A DNA stretch of 22,970 bases from a virus: the IMG/VR virus record IMGVR_UViG_3300048590_000223, positions 1 through 22,970 of that record; one strand, 5' to 3'. Shown one piece after another: positions 1-7,065 of the stretch; within the stretch, counting starts at the first letter, position 1, and each line of letters starts with the position of its first letter. A program made the position numbers and the translations under genes. The notes beneath the pieces were generated by a model, which worked only from the letters and a program-made list of their open reading frames with translations, was not told the DNA's origin and did no database searches.

Positions 1-648
1 ATGATCGCGCTGCGCGGGGCGTATCAGACGATCGCGAGTGCGGTCCACGCATCGGCAGGCCAGGCGGGCGACAACGTAGACCTGACGATCGAATACCCGG
101 CCCTGACGATCACCGAGGACAACTGCGCGGTCCTGCTGGTGATCTCGCACAATGACGACCTGGCCTCGGGCGCGCTGTCGTTCAGCACCCCGGCCGGATT
201 CACGAAGGTCGGTGATTACGACACGACGCTCGGCGGCGATCACTCGTTTGCGATTTACGAGCAGATCCAGACCACCGCGACGAGTATTTCCGCCGGCACG
301 GTCACGAAGTCTGGCGGCGGTGGCGCGGTCAATGCCGCGATCATCCTGGCACTCAAGGCCAGTGTCGCGAATCGTTACGTGAAGCTGCTTGCCAACGCGG
401 TCGCGGCGAGCGAGACGGGCATCGAGGGCGTGGTGCTCAACGCCACGCGCGATACCGTCATCGGCGAGTTCACCGGGCAAGAGTTCGAGGCGTCGCTCGA
501 GGGCGGCGAGGCCGTGTTGCTGATCCCGACGAACGCTATCACCCCGAACGGCGAGAGTCTCACCACGTCCGACACTCCCACCGTCTTCGCCTACAACGCC
601 ACGGACTCGATCATCGGGCCGGGCCCTGCAACCGTGATCGAGGTCTAA
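1..648 (+). CDS. Phage virion-associated protein, probably 5'-truncated by the window edge
   Basis: The frame is open from the first base and ends at TAA 646-648, abutting the next gene at 649. The first codon happens to be ATG, but the N-terminal text (IALRGAYQTIA) resembles the end of a repeated beta-sandwich unit found in phage surface proteins, where an IALRG strand closes one domain. The true start is therefore probably upstream of the window. Residues 25-115 look like one beta-rich domain (PAGFTKVGDYDT, then a glycine run and IILALKAS). Residues 120-215 form a second beta-rich segment. No catalytic motif, signal peptide or membrane segment is seen. The position, upstream of other structural genes, suggests a virion or fibre-attachment protein. 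This is inference from fold-like character and context. Confidence 0.75.
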   Translation: MIALRGAYQTIASAVHASAGQAGDNVDLTIEYPALTITEDNCAVLLVISHNDDLASGALSFSTPAGFTKVGDYDTTLGGDHSFAIYEQIQTTATSISAGTVTKSGGGGAVNAAIILALKASVANRYVKLLANAVAASETGIEGVVLNATRDTVIGEFTGQEFEASLEGGEAVLLIPTNAITPNGESLTTSDTPTVFAYNATDSIIGPGPATVIEV

Positions 649-1146
649 ATGGCAATCGTCGCAACCGACCTGAAGTTCTACTTGTCCGGCGGCGGATCGA
701 ACACCGATCCCGATGCTGCATTGGGCGGGGCGATCTCCACCGCGCAAGCCTCCTCGAACCTGCTCGACGACATCGGCACGGCCGAGGCGGCGGCGGGTGA
801 GAGCGAGTACAGGGCGATCTTCGTCAAGAACACGAACGCCACCGACACAGCCTACGCGGTCAAGGTGTGGATCGCCTCGAACACGATCGCCACCTCGACG
901 GCGTTGCAGATCGCACTCGCGGATGAGGGGGTCGCGAACACCATCGAGACGGTTGCCAACGAGGGCACCGCGCCCACCGGGCCGACGTTCGACGACGCCG
1001 AGGACGAAGCGAACGCGCTCACGATCGGCAACCTCGCGCCCGGTGAAGCGCACGGCGTCTGGGTCAAGCGCACTGTGGCGGCCACAACGGTTGCGTTCCC
1101 GAACGACACCGCCACCCTTCGAGTCAAGGCGAACACCGCAGCATGA
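649..1146 (+). CDS. Small phage virion protein (hypothetical)
   Basis: A 165-residue protein starting at ATG directly after the preceding stop. Its stop overlaps the next start (ATGA at 1143-1146). The text is beta-rich with many T, A and N residues (DLKFYLSGG, YAVKVWIAS, GEAHGVWVKRTVA), the style of small phage capsid or tail-surface proteins. Proteins beginning in this style (LKFYLSGG followed by NTDP) are common in phage structural clusters, but I know of no assigned biochemical role. The GEAHGVWVKR segment followed by a final beta strand resembles the end of an immunoglobulin-like or jelly-roll domain. No signal peptide, cysteine cluster or membrane segment. Tight coupling to both neighbours supports a co-translated structural gene. 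Confidence 0.8.
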   Translation: MAIVATDLKFYLSGGGSNTDPDAALGGAISTAQASSNLLDDIGTAEAAAGESEYRAIFVKNTNATDTAYAVKVWIASNTIATSTALQIALADEGVANTIETVANEGTAPTGPTFDDAEDEANALTIGNLAPGEAHGVWVKRTVAATTVAFPNDTATLRVKANTAA

Positions 1147-1856
1147 GTCTAGCCTGGGGTCCAAGACTGACCGGCGGATCTCTCTCGTGGGGTGCGAGAG
1201 AGGCCAGCACGACCGAGGGCGTCATCAACGGCTCGGCCGAGGTGCTGTCGTCGGTCGAGCGCGACCTGGGGCTGTTCTGGACCGTCCACGGTGGGGTCGA
1301 GTCGGACCTGTCGCTGCTGTGGCAGGTCGAAGCGGATCCGGTGACGGCCGTCGAGTCGGACCTCACGCTGACGTGGAACGTCATCACCGAGGCGGGCACG
1401 TCGGTTGAGCGCGACCTCGTGCTGCTCTGGCAGCGCGGCGGATCGGTCACGACTTCGCTGAACCTGCTCTGGCAGGTCGGCCCGTCGCTCGACGTGGCGG
1501 GGGCGGCACCTGTGCGCCGGCCGCTCAAGCACCCGGGCTGGGAGCGCAAGCAGGCGATGGACCAGCTCGCGCGCGAGCGGGCGATGGAGCGCAGCATTCG
1601 GGCGAAGCTCAGTCCCGAGCCGGTCCAGACCAATCCCGCGCTCGAGGTGCAGCAGCCTCCGCAGCGCAATACGACGCAGATGGCCGCGAGGCTGGTGGCC
1701 GCCTCGCCCGTAGCCGCCGCAAGGCAGCGCGCGCTCGAAGCCGGCATTGCAGCACAACGCGCGCGGGTCGAGATTCAAAAACTGCAGCCCGAACTGCTGG
1801 CCGCGCGACAGCGAGCGAGTTATCGCGTGATCGAGCAACTGTTGAGGCAAGCCTGA
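1143..1856 (+). CDS. Virion protein with tryptophan beta-repeats and helical C-terminus
   Basis: A 237-residue protein with two parts. Residues 37-112 hold five repeats of the pattern VExDLxLxW. The key tryptophans are at 46, 60, 78, 96 and 110 (spacings 14, 18, 18, 14), each the end of a predicted beta strand. Residues 120-237 are charged and helical, rich in A, R, E and Q, and contain a PGW motif at 131-133, RERA at 144-147 and an IR pair at 152-153. The same C-terminal signature recurs in the gene at 6140-6688, so the two look like paralogues with different N-terminal modules. The gene overlaps its upstream neighbour by ATGA and its downstream neighbour by TGATG. The function is probably a structural or fibre-attachment role; no enzyme motif is visible. 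Confidence 0.8.
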   Translation: MSLAWGPRLTGGSLSWGAREASTTEGVINGSAEVLSSVERDLGLFWTVHGGVESDLSLLWQVEADPVTAVESDLTLTWNVITEAGTSVERDLVLLWQRGGSVTTSLNLLWQVGPSLDVAGAAPVRRPLKHPGWERKQAMDQLARERAMERSIRAKLSPEPVQTNPALEVQQPPQRNTTQMAARLVAASPVAAARQRALEAGIAAQRARVEIQKLQPELLAARQRASYRVIEQLLRQA

Positions 1857-3196
1857 TGCCGCTGGTGATGCACGCGACGAGTCCGGTGAGGCGGGCGAAA
1901 GCCGCGCCGATTGTGGCTGAATACGCTGGCTACACACCGACGATCTACGCCGCGCCTGCCGATGTTGGCAGTGGCGACGGGTCGAGTGAAGCGAATGCGA
2001 TGGACCTCGCAACAGCCATGACCAATGCGACGGCTGGGGACATCGTTGGTTGCATTCCAGGCACGTACATCGGAACCCCAAGCGGTACGCGATGGATCAC
2101 GATGTTCAAGTGCCCGAACAGCGGCACATCGGGGTCGCCAATAGTGTTCGTTGCTAAGTACCCGGCTGCGGCGAATCTATCCAATGAAGCGAACTGGTCC
2201 GAACTGCGGTCTGATAATACTTCTGTCAAGAATGCGGTGATTGGCAGTGGTGAGGGTCAGGACTATCAGTACTTCATCGGCTTCTACATAGACTTCATCT
2301 ATGTTCCGCCGCGCCCGTCGAATGGCACTGTAGTCGTCGGCGGGGCTACCGAAGTGATTGGCACGAGGATCGAACAATTCGTGTTCGACCAGACGGAGCA
2401 GGTCGATTCCGACAACTACAACTGCATTTTCATTCAGAACACCGATGGCGTGGTGGTGAAGAACTGCGTGTTCCGTAACTCATCGGGGAGCGGGAATCAC
2501 AACGTATCGTCAATTACGACCTACGGTGCGCTGAACACAGTCATCGAAAACAACACTTGGACGAGCGCCAGCCGCGGCGTTTACATCAAGGGCGACGATC
2601 AGGGCGGCACACGGTTCAACTCGGCCACGATCCGCTACAACCTGTTCGATGTTTCGGGCGGCGCAGTAGACATTACGACAGTCGATTCCGTGGAAGCGGC
2701 AGGCGTCTACAACAACCTGTTCGTCGGTGGCGCGAAAGGCGTGACCTACGAGAACAGCGCCGCGAGCCTGATGCGGAATGCAAAGATCGAACGCAACACC
2801 TTTGTTAATCACACAGTACAGTCTGTGTATGCCGAATCTGGTCTTTCACTGACTGGATGCACGTTTAAGGACAACGTGGTTGCGCTGCTGTCTTCAAGCG
2901 CGTCGAAGATGGGGATATTCGCCTCCGCAGTGACCAATCTGGATTGTGATTACAACCTGTACTACGAATCCGGTGCGTCTGTGCAGTTCGATTTGCTCGG
3001 CTCGCCCTACACCGGCCTTGCTGCATGGGCGTCCGCTTCAAGCAAAGACGGGAACTCAGACGAGGCAGATCCGCAGTTCGTAGATTCCGGTGCCGGCAAC
3101 TATCGCCGCACCGGGTCAGGCGATACAGGGTCAAGTACGGGCGGTATTCGTGGCTGCTATGTCTCGGGCAGCGAGCAAATCGGAGTGACTGTGTAA
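1856..3196 (+). CDS. Right-handed beta-helix tailspike-like protein
   Basis: A 446-residue protein whose text from about residue 30 onward has the look of pectate-lyase-like parallel beta-helix proteins: short strands separated by N/G turns, with recurring N-x-x-F/I-x-N patterns such as NCIFIQNTDGVVVKNCVFRN, VIENNTW, YNLFDVSG, VYNNLFVGG, IERNTFVNH and FKDNVVAL. The N-terminus (GSGDGSSEANAMDLATA, then GDIVGCIPGTY) matches the usual entry to such domains, where a repeated region follows an ASP-like cap. Phage proteins of this fold are often host-polysaccharide-binding or depolymerising tailspikes. No catalytic residues can be assigned by eye. The start is the ATG of TGATG. Base composition is lower in GC than downstream genes (33 of 60 at 2161-2220, 29 of 60 at 2821-2880), suggesting recent acquisition. 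Confidence 0.8.
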   Translation: MPLVMHATSPVRRAKAAPIVAEYAGYTPTIYAAPADVGSGDGSSEANAMDLATAMTNATAGDIVGCIPGTYIGTPSGTRWITMFKCPNSGTSGSPIVFVAKYPAAANLSNEANWSELRSDNTSVKNAVIGSGEGQDYQYFIGFYIDFIYVPPRPSNGTVVVGGATEVIGTRIEQFVFDQTEQVDSDNYNCIFIQNTDGVVVKNCVFRNSSGSGNHNVSSITTYGALNTVIENNTWTSASRGVYIKGDDQGGTRFNSATIRYNLFDVSGGAVDITTVDSVEAAGVYNNLFVGGAKGVTYENSAASLMRNAKIERNTFVNHTVQSVYAESGLSLTGCTFKDNVVALLSSSASKMGIFASAVTNLDCDYNLYYESGASVQFDLLGSPYTGLAAWASASSKDGNSDEADPQFVDSGAGNYRRTGSGDTGSSTGGIRGCYVSGSEQIGVTV

Positions 3197-3957
3197 TGGC
3201 CCTGCTTTTCTTCTGGCGCTGCGAAGGCACGACGCTCGACGGCACGCACGACTACAGCGCCGGGGACACGACTGCAACGCTCAACAGCGGGGCATTGATT
3301 AACGCCGACGCCGCCCGAATTGGAACAAACGGGCTTGACATCCCGACCGCAAGCGATAACGCGCGGTTCGATGCCGCGAGCATCATTGCTCCGGCTGTGG
3401 GGTCGTTGGCGTTGTCTGTACGGTTCACGACGTTTGCGTCTGGCAGATCGGTAGCATGGGCGTTTGGAACGAACACGCTAGACCAGATTTTGCTAGAAAC
3501 GACAGGAACCGATGACGCCACGGGGCGGGAACTGCGCATCAGGTATCGCTCAACGACGGGAGGCGCGGAGAACGTCGTCCTTGCAACGACTGCTGCGGAT
3601 TTGGCGCTGGCGACGTGGTATGGCGTGGTCATTCGATGGGATGCGACCGCAAATCTGCTGAAGCTGGAAATCTACAACGATGACGGAAGCCTCAGAACCG
3701 AGGTATCAAGTACAAGCGCGATCAGCCCACCGGCTGATCTTGTCTCGATGTGGTGGGGCGAGAGCGGGGCGGGTGCAATCGACTTGCATCTTGACAATTT
3801 GTTCATTGCCGACACCTACGAAGAGCCGCTAGAAGATTTCCTAGACATTACGTCGTACACCGAATATGGCGCTGCTGGTGGCGACCCTGAAGGCTCCCTG
3901 ATTCAAGGCAAACTTTTGCGCGGCGGGCTGCTGCTCGGCGGCGTGCTTGTAGCATGA
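3196..3957 (+). CDS. LamG-like (concanavalin A-like) virion protein
   Basis: A 253-residue protein. The frame stays open upstream to 3025, but the natural start is ATG 3196-3198, which overlaps the previous stop (TAATG) and gives MALLFFWRCEGTTLDG, a typical entry to a LamG/concanavalin A-like sandwich. The middle has the expected strand sequence: LALSVRFTTFAS, ELRIRYRST, WYGVVIRWDATANLLKLEIY, then DLHLDNLFIADTYEEPLEDF. The tail ends in a hydrophobic, glycine-rich LLRGGLLLGGVLVA, common at the end of small phage virion proteins. Such domains bind carbohydrate or act as structural lids; which applies here is unknown. The last 55 bases overlap, antisense, the end of the HNH gene. The base composition is as low in GC as that of the beta-helix gene before it. 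Confidence 0.78.
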   Translation: MALLFFWRCEGTTLDGTHDYSAGDTTATLNSGALINADAARIGTNGLDIPTASDNARFDAASIIAPAVGSLALSVRFTTFASGRSVAWAFGTNTLDQILLETTGTDDATGRELRIRYRSTTGGAENVVLATTAADLALATWYGVVIRWDATANLLKLEIYNDDGSLRTEVSSTSAISPPADLVSMWWGESGAGAIDLHLDNLFIADTYEEPLEDFLDITSYTEYGAAGGDPEGSLIQGKLLRGGLLLGGVLVA

Positions 3958-4457
3958 GCGCGCTTCTTCTTTGCCCGCCATCTGCGCATCCGCTTCGTCG
4001 CGGCGGCTTTGTGCGTCTTGTCCCAGTTGGCGCGACAAGCGCGGCAGTGTCGAGCGCCCGTCCGAGCGTTGATATAGGTGTTCTCAGGCGTGTAGGCATG
4101 TCCATGAGGACAATGCGTCTTCGACTTTTGCAGCACGCCGCTGGATTTTCCGGCATCTCCGCGTCGGACGTTCACTTCGTGCGCAACTGGTTCGAGGTGT
4201 TTTGGGTTGACGCACGACGGGACTCGGCAAATGTGGTCGAGGTCCGCTCCTTGTGGGATTGGACCGACCAGAAGCTCGTAAGAGAATCGATGCGCCCCGA
4301 CCAGGCGCAGGCCGTTCCAGAACACTCCGTACCCGAGTGGGGTGTGGGCAGCAGTCCACAGCCAGCATTTCGGGGTCTTCTTGATTTTCGGCCAGAATCG
4401 TTGTTCCGCCGTCTGCGACGGGCCTATGAATTTGCCTGTGCCGGCGTCATGTTTCAT
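3903..4457 (-). CDS. HNH homing endonuclease, antisense to the structural train
   Basis: A 184-residue minus-strand protein with a clear HNH core: AHRFSYE with His56, then D74-H75, C77, C82, N84 and H87 in the segment DHICRVPSCVNPKHLEPV (74-91). This is the pattern of HNH nucleases that need DH...N...H for metal binding and catalysis. Residues 116-141 add a probable zinc-binding knuckle (CPHGH, then CRAC). The C-terminus is basic (KRMRRWRAKKKR). Flanking genes on both sides run plus, so this is a free-standing selfish endonuclease inserted between them. The neighbouring coding ends look intact. No strong Shine-Dalgarno precedes ATG 4457; a TTATAAAT box lies just upstream of the start (plus positions 4465-4472, within about 10 bases). 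Its plus-strand shadow at 3954-4484 has no family features and is rejected. Confidence 0.9.
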   Translation of the reverse strand: MKHDAGTGKFIGPSQTAEQRFWPKIKKTPKCWLWTAAHTPLGYGVFWNGLRLVGAHRFSYELLVGPIPQGADLDHICRVPSCVNPKHLEPVAHEVNVRRGDAGKSSGVLQKSKTHCPHGHAYTPENTYINARTGARHCRACRANWDKTHKAAATKRMRRWRAKKKRAHATSTPPSSSPPRKSLP

Positions 4458-4486
4458 GCCGTATTTATAACACAGGAACGGTAACG

Positions 4487-6136
4487 ATGCATCCCGTTTA
4501 TTACGTCCCGGCTGGAGATGTTCTCCCTATATTTTTTAGCACCTACGACGGGGGGACTGGTGCTTCGGTGACCATGACTGGGTTGGCGGTGACAGATATA
4601 GAAATCTATCGCGACGGCAGCACCACGCAACGCGCAAGCGATGCTGGATATACGCTGCTCGACACGGACGGCATCGATTTCGACGGCCTCACCGGCATCC
4701 ACGGGTTTTCCATCGACACGGGCGACAACACCGACGCCTCGTTCTACACCGTTGGATCGTGGTTCCACGTCGTCGTCTCGGCGGTGACGGTGGACGCGCA
4801 GGCGGTCAGCTTCGTCGCTGCGGCGTTCCGCATCATGGCGGCCGAAGGTGTCGCGGGCGTGCCGGATGTCAACGCAACGCACTGGAACGACACGGCGGTA
4901 ACGACCCCGCCAGCGGTCAACGTCACGCAATTGAGCGGTGACAGCACGGCGGCAGACAACGCCGAGGCATTCTTCGACGGCACGGGCTATGCGGGAACGA
5001 ACAATGTAATCCCGACCGTGACAACGCTGACGGGGCACACGGCACAGACGGGCGATGCGTATGCTCGGCTCGGCGCACCGGCAGGGGCCAGCGTCAGCGC
5101 GGACGTGGCGGCGATCAAGGCCGAAACCGCGACCATCGTGGCCGACACGGGTGAATTGCAGACGGATTGGGCCAACGGTGGGCGTCTTGACCTGCTGCTC
5201 GACACGGCTGCGGCGGGCGGGGCTGCGGCTTCCTACGGCATCGTCCACGAAGGCACGGCGCAGTCGGCAACCGGCACGACGCTGGTGCTGGCGTCCGGGG
5301 CTGCGTTTGCCAATGACGAACTAATCGGGGCCACGATCCTGATTACGGGCGGCACTGGCGTCGGGCAGGCGCGCATCATCACCGATTACGTCGGCTCGAC
5401 GGACACGGCGACGGTCGATACGTGGACGACGACGCCGAGCGGGACGATCACTTACAAGGTGTTCGGAACACCGCCAGCTTCGGCCACGGCGGTTCCGGCG
5501 GTCAATCTCGTACAGGTGGCAGGTTCAACCACGGATGTCTCGGCGCTCGCCACGAACGTCGCGGCGATCCTCGTGGACACCGGCACGACGCTCGACGGCA
5601 AGCTCAACACGATTGACGACTTCCTCGACACGGAAATCGCCGCGATTTTGGCCGACACGAACGAGCTGCAAACCGACTGGGCGAACGGTGGTCGGCTCGA
5701 CTTGCTGCTTGATGGCGCGGCCAGTGCAGGTGATCCGTGGACGACGGCGCTCCCCGGCGCGTACGGGGCTGGCACGGCGGGCTATCTGATCGGCACGAAC
5801 CTCGACGCCACGGTTTCCTCGCGTGCCACGCAGACGAGCGTCGATACGGTGGACAATCTGATCGATACCGAGGTGGCGGCAATCAAGTCGGTAGTCGATG
5901 ACATTCTCGTAGACACCGGCACCACGCTCCCGGCGACGCTCGCGACCATCAGCGGATACGTCGACACCGAGGTGGCGGCCGTGCTGGCGGCGGTGGATAC
6001 GGAAGTCGCGGCGATCAAGGCCAAGACCGACTCGCTGACGTTCACGGTGGCCGGTCAGGTGGATGCGAACATCCAGTCTATCAACGACGTGGCACTGACG
6101 GGAGACGGTTCAGCGACCCCGTGGGGCCCGGCGTAA
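4487..6136 (+). CDS. Long fibre-like virion protein with coiled repeats
   Basis: A 549-residue protein with an AGGAA ribosome site (4474-4478) eight bases before ATG. Residues 1-125 form a beta-rich head: VYYVPAGDVLPIFFSTYDG, TDIEIYRDG, GIHGFSIDTGDN. The rest alternates beta segments with alanine/aspartate-rich helical repeats of the type DTEVAAIKA, AAILVDTGTTL, TLATISGYVDTEVAAV, suggesting a trimeric fibre shaft. The segment ELQTDWANGGRLDLLLD occurs twice, at residues 223-239 and 393-409. The middle also carries paired VNVTQLSGD and VNLVQVAGS segments. No enzyme motif is seen. The protein has the typical look of an adsorption or baseplate-like accessory fibre. GC is low at the first ~70 bases and rises afterwards. 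Confidence 0.82.
   Translation: MHPVYYVPAGDVLPIFFSTYDGGTGASVTMTGLAVTDIEIYRDGSTTQRASDAGYTLLDTDGIDFDGLTGIHGFSIDTGDNTDASFYTVGSWFHVVVSAVTVDAQAVSFVAAAFRIMAAEGVAGVPDVNATHWNDTAVTTPPAVNVTQLSGDSTAADNAEAFFDGTGYAGTNNVIPTVTTLTGHTAQTGDAYARLGAPAGASVSADVAAIKAETATIVADTGELQTDWANGGRLDLLLDTAAAGGAAASYGIVHEGTAQSATGTTLVLASGAAFANDELIGATILITGGTGVGQARIITDYVGSTDTATVDTWTTTPSGTITYKVFGTPPASATAVPAVNLVQVAGSTTDVSALATNVAAILVDTGTTLDGKLNTIDDFLDTEIAAILADTNELQTDWANGGRLDLLLDGAASAGDPWTTALPGAYGAGTAGYLIGTNLDATVSSRATQTSVDTVDNLIDTEVAAIKSVVDDILVDTGTTLPATLATISGYVDTEVAAVLAAVDTEVAAIKAKTDSLTFTVAGQVDANIQSINDVALTGDGSATPWGPA
5153..5203 (+). repeat. First copy of 17-codon repeat inside the fibre-like gene
   Basis: It encodes ELQTDWANGGRLDLLLD. 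A second copy with identical amino acids lies at 5663-5713. Comparing codons by eye, 12 of 17 differ, all synonymously, so the peptide has been conserved after an old duplication. Confidence 0.9.
5663..5713 (+). repeat. Second copy of 17-codon repeat inside the fibre-like gene
   Basis: Identical 17-residue peptide to the copy at 5153-5203, 170 residues further on, with 12 synonymous codon differences. Confidence 0.9.
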
Positions 6137-6139
6137 CCG

Positions 6140-6688
6140 ATGGCCGTATGGGCGAGCGGCGCGTGGGCTTCCGGCGCGTGGGCGTCGGGAGCCTGGGCCG
6201 CGGGCGCGGCGAACTTCGATTGCTGGGCCGATGGCGCATGGTCGCCGGGCGCGTGGGCGGTCGGCGCATGGGGTGAATCCGAAACCCCACCCGTCGTCGT
6301 TGTTCCGCCCCCGTCTCCCGGCGGCGACGATCGCCCGCCCGGCTGGAGCAAGCGCCGCGCGAAGCTGAAGCTCAATCGTGAGCGCGCGCTCACTGAGCAG
6401 ATCCGTGACATCTATCGCGAACTCACCGCGGACCCCGAGGCCGCCGCACGGGTCGAGGCGCTGCTCGCCCCGGTGGTGCCGCCCGCCCCAGCGATGGGCG
6501 AGTCCGAAGTGGCTCGAGTGGCCGCACTCGAGGCGCGCGCCGATGCGCTGCGACGGCGGGCCGATGCGATGGACGCGCAGGCGATCGAGGTCGAGATCGC
6601 GCTGCGGGTCATGTACGGCGAAATGCAGGACCGCCTGATGGCCGACGACTGGGAAGCCATCCAGGTGCTGCTCTCTGAGGTGCTGTAG
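6140..6688 (+). CDS. Virion protein with tryptophan pentad repeats and helical C-terminus
   Basis: A 182-residue protein. Residues 4-44 hold a pentad repeat W-A-x-G-A, with tryptophans at 4, 9, 14, 19, 29, 34, 39 and 44. Position 24 in register is alanine. A proline/valine linker (47-63) leads to PGW (67-69), a basic stretch KRRAKLKL, then RERA (80-83), LTEQIRDIYRELT (84-96), and helices rich in A/R/E to the end. The C-terminal signature is shared with the gene at 1143-1856, and the IRDIYREL stretch resembles the repeated motif of the downstream scaffold. No enzyme motif is seen. The gene stop overlaps the next start (TAGTG). Likely a virion or assembly protein; precise role unknown. Confidence 0.8.
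   Translation: MAVWASGAWASGAWASGAWAAGAANFDCWADGAWSPGAWAVGAWGESETPPVVVVPPPSPGGDDRPPGWSKRRAKLKLNRERALTEQIRDIYRELTADPEAAARVEALLAPVVPPAPAMGESEVARVAALEARADALRRRADAMDAQAIEVEIALRVMYGEMQDRLMADDWEAIQVLLSEVL
6149..6271 (+). repeat. Tandem 15-bp coding repeat (W-A-x-G-A pentads)
   Basis: Eight in-register pentads with one interruption, encoding the tryptophan ladder at the N-terminus of the 6140-6688 protein. The period is five residues throughout, with tryptophan replaced by alanine at one register position (residue 24). Confidence 0.85.
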
Positions 6689-7065
6689 TGCCTTTGTACG
6701 AATGGTCATGTGGGACGTGCGGCCGTCACGAGGAGGGCTTCAGGACGGTCGCCGAGCGCCACGACGCGCCGGCCTGCCACGGGCAGCGCATGGGCATCGT
6801 GATCTCGGTCGCGGGCGTGCAACCCGATCTGCCCGGCTACCAGAGCCCCACCACGGGGCGCTGGATTGAGGGGCGGGCTGCGCGCCGGGATGACCTGAAG
6901 CGCTCGGGGGCGCGCCCGTGGGAAGGGTTTACCGCCGAGAAACAGGAGGCGCAGAAACGCCTCGCCGAAGCTGAAGCACGCGCGGATCGAAAACTCGACA
7001 CCGCCGTGCGCAGCGCTTATCACCAACTGCCGCCCGCCAAACGACGGGCACTGGAGACGCCATGA
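6688..7065 (+). CDS. Small FmdB-like zinc-ribbon protein upstream of the scaffold
   Basis: A 125-residue protein with a GTG start (6688-6690) that overlaps the previous TAG. It opens MPLYEWSCGTCGRHEE, a treble-clef/zinc-ribbon start as in FmdB regulators, with C8 and C11, and a second half-site at C30-H31. The middle segment GYQSPTTGRWIEGRAARRDDL is of a type I associate with small phage proteins found just before scaffold genes. The C-terminus is a coiled helix of E/K/R and A. The function is unknown: it could be a DNA- or protein-binding accessory of head assembly. The overlap with the scaffold start (ATGA at 7062-7065) suggests translational coupling. Confidence 0.75.
   Translation: MPLYEWSCGTCGRHEEGFRTVAERHDAPACHGQRMGIVISVAGVQPDLPGYQSPTTGRWIEGRAARRDDLKRSGARPWEGFTAEKQEAQKRLAEAEARADRKLDTAVRSAYHQLPPAKRRALETP

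Noticed and set aside
713-1408. 231-codon plus frame overlapping the virion genes
   Set aside because: Arginine/proline/serine-rich shadow text crossing two well-coupled genes; no ribosome site.
3954-4484. 176-codon plus frame opposite the HNH gene
   Set aside because: The minus strand carries an unmistakable HNH motif; the plus frame has no family text.
4526-4542. Minus-strand ATATAGGGAGA resembling the initiation end of a T7 RNA polymerase promoter
   Set aside because: Only the last bases match; the upstream specificity part does not. It lies inside coding sequence and no phage RNA polymerase gene is in view.
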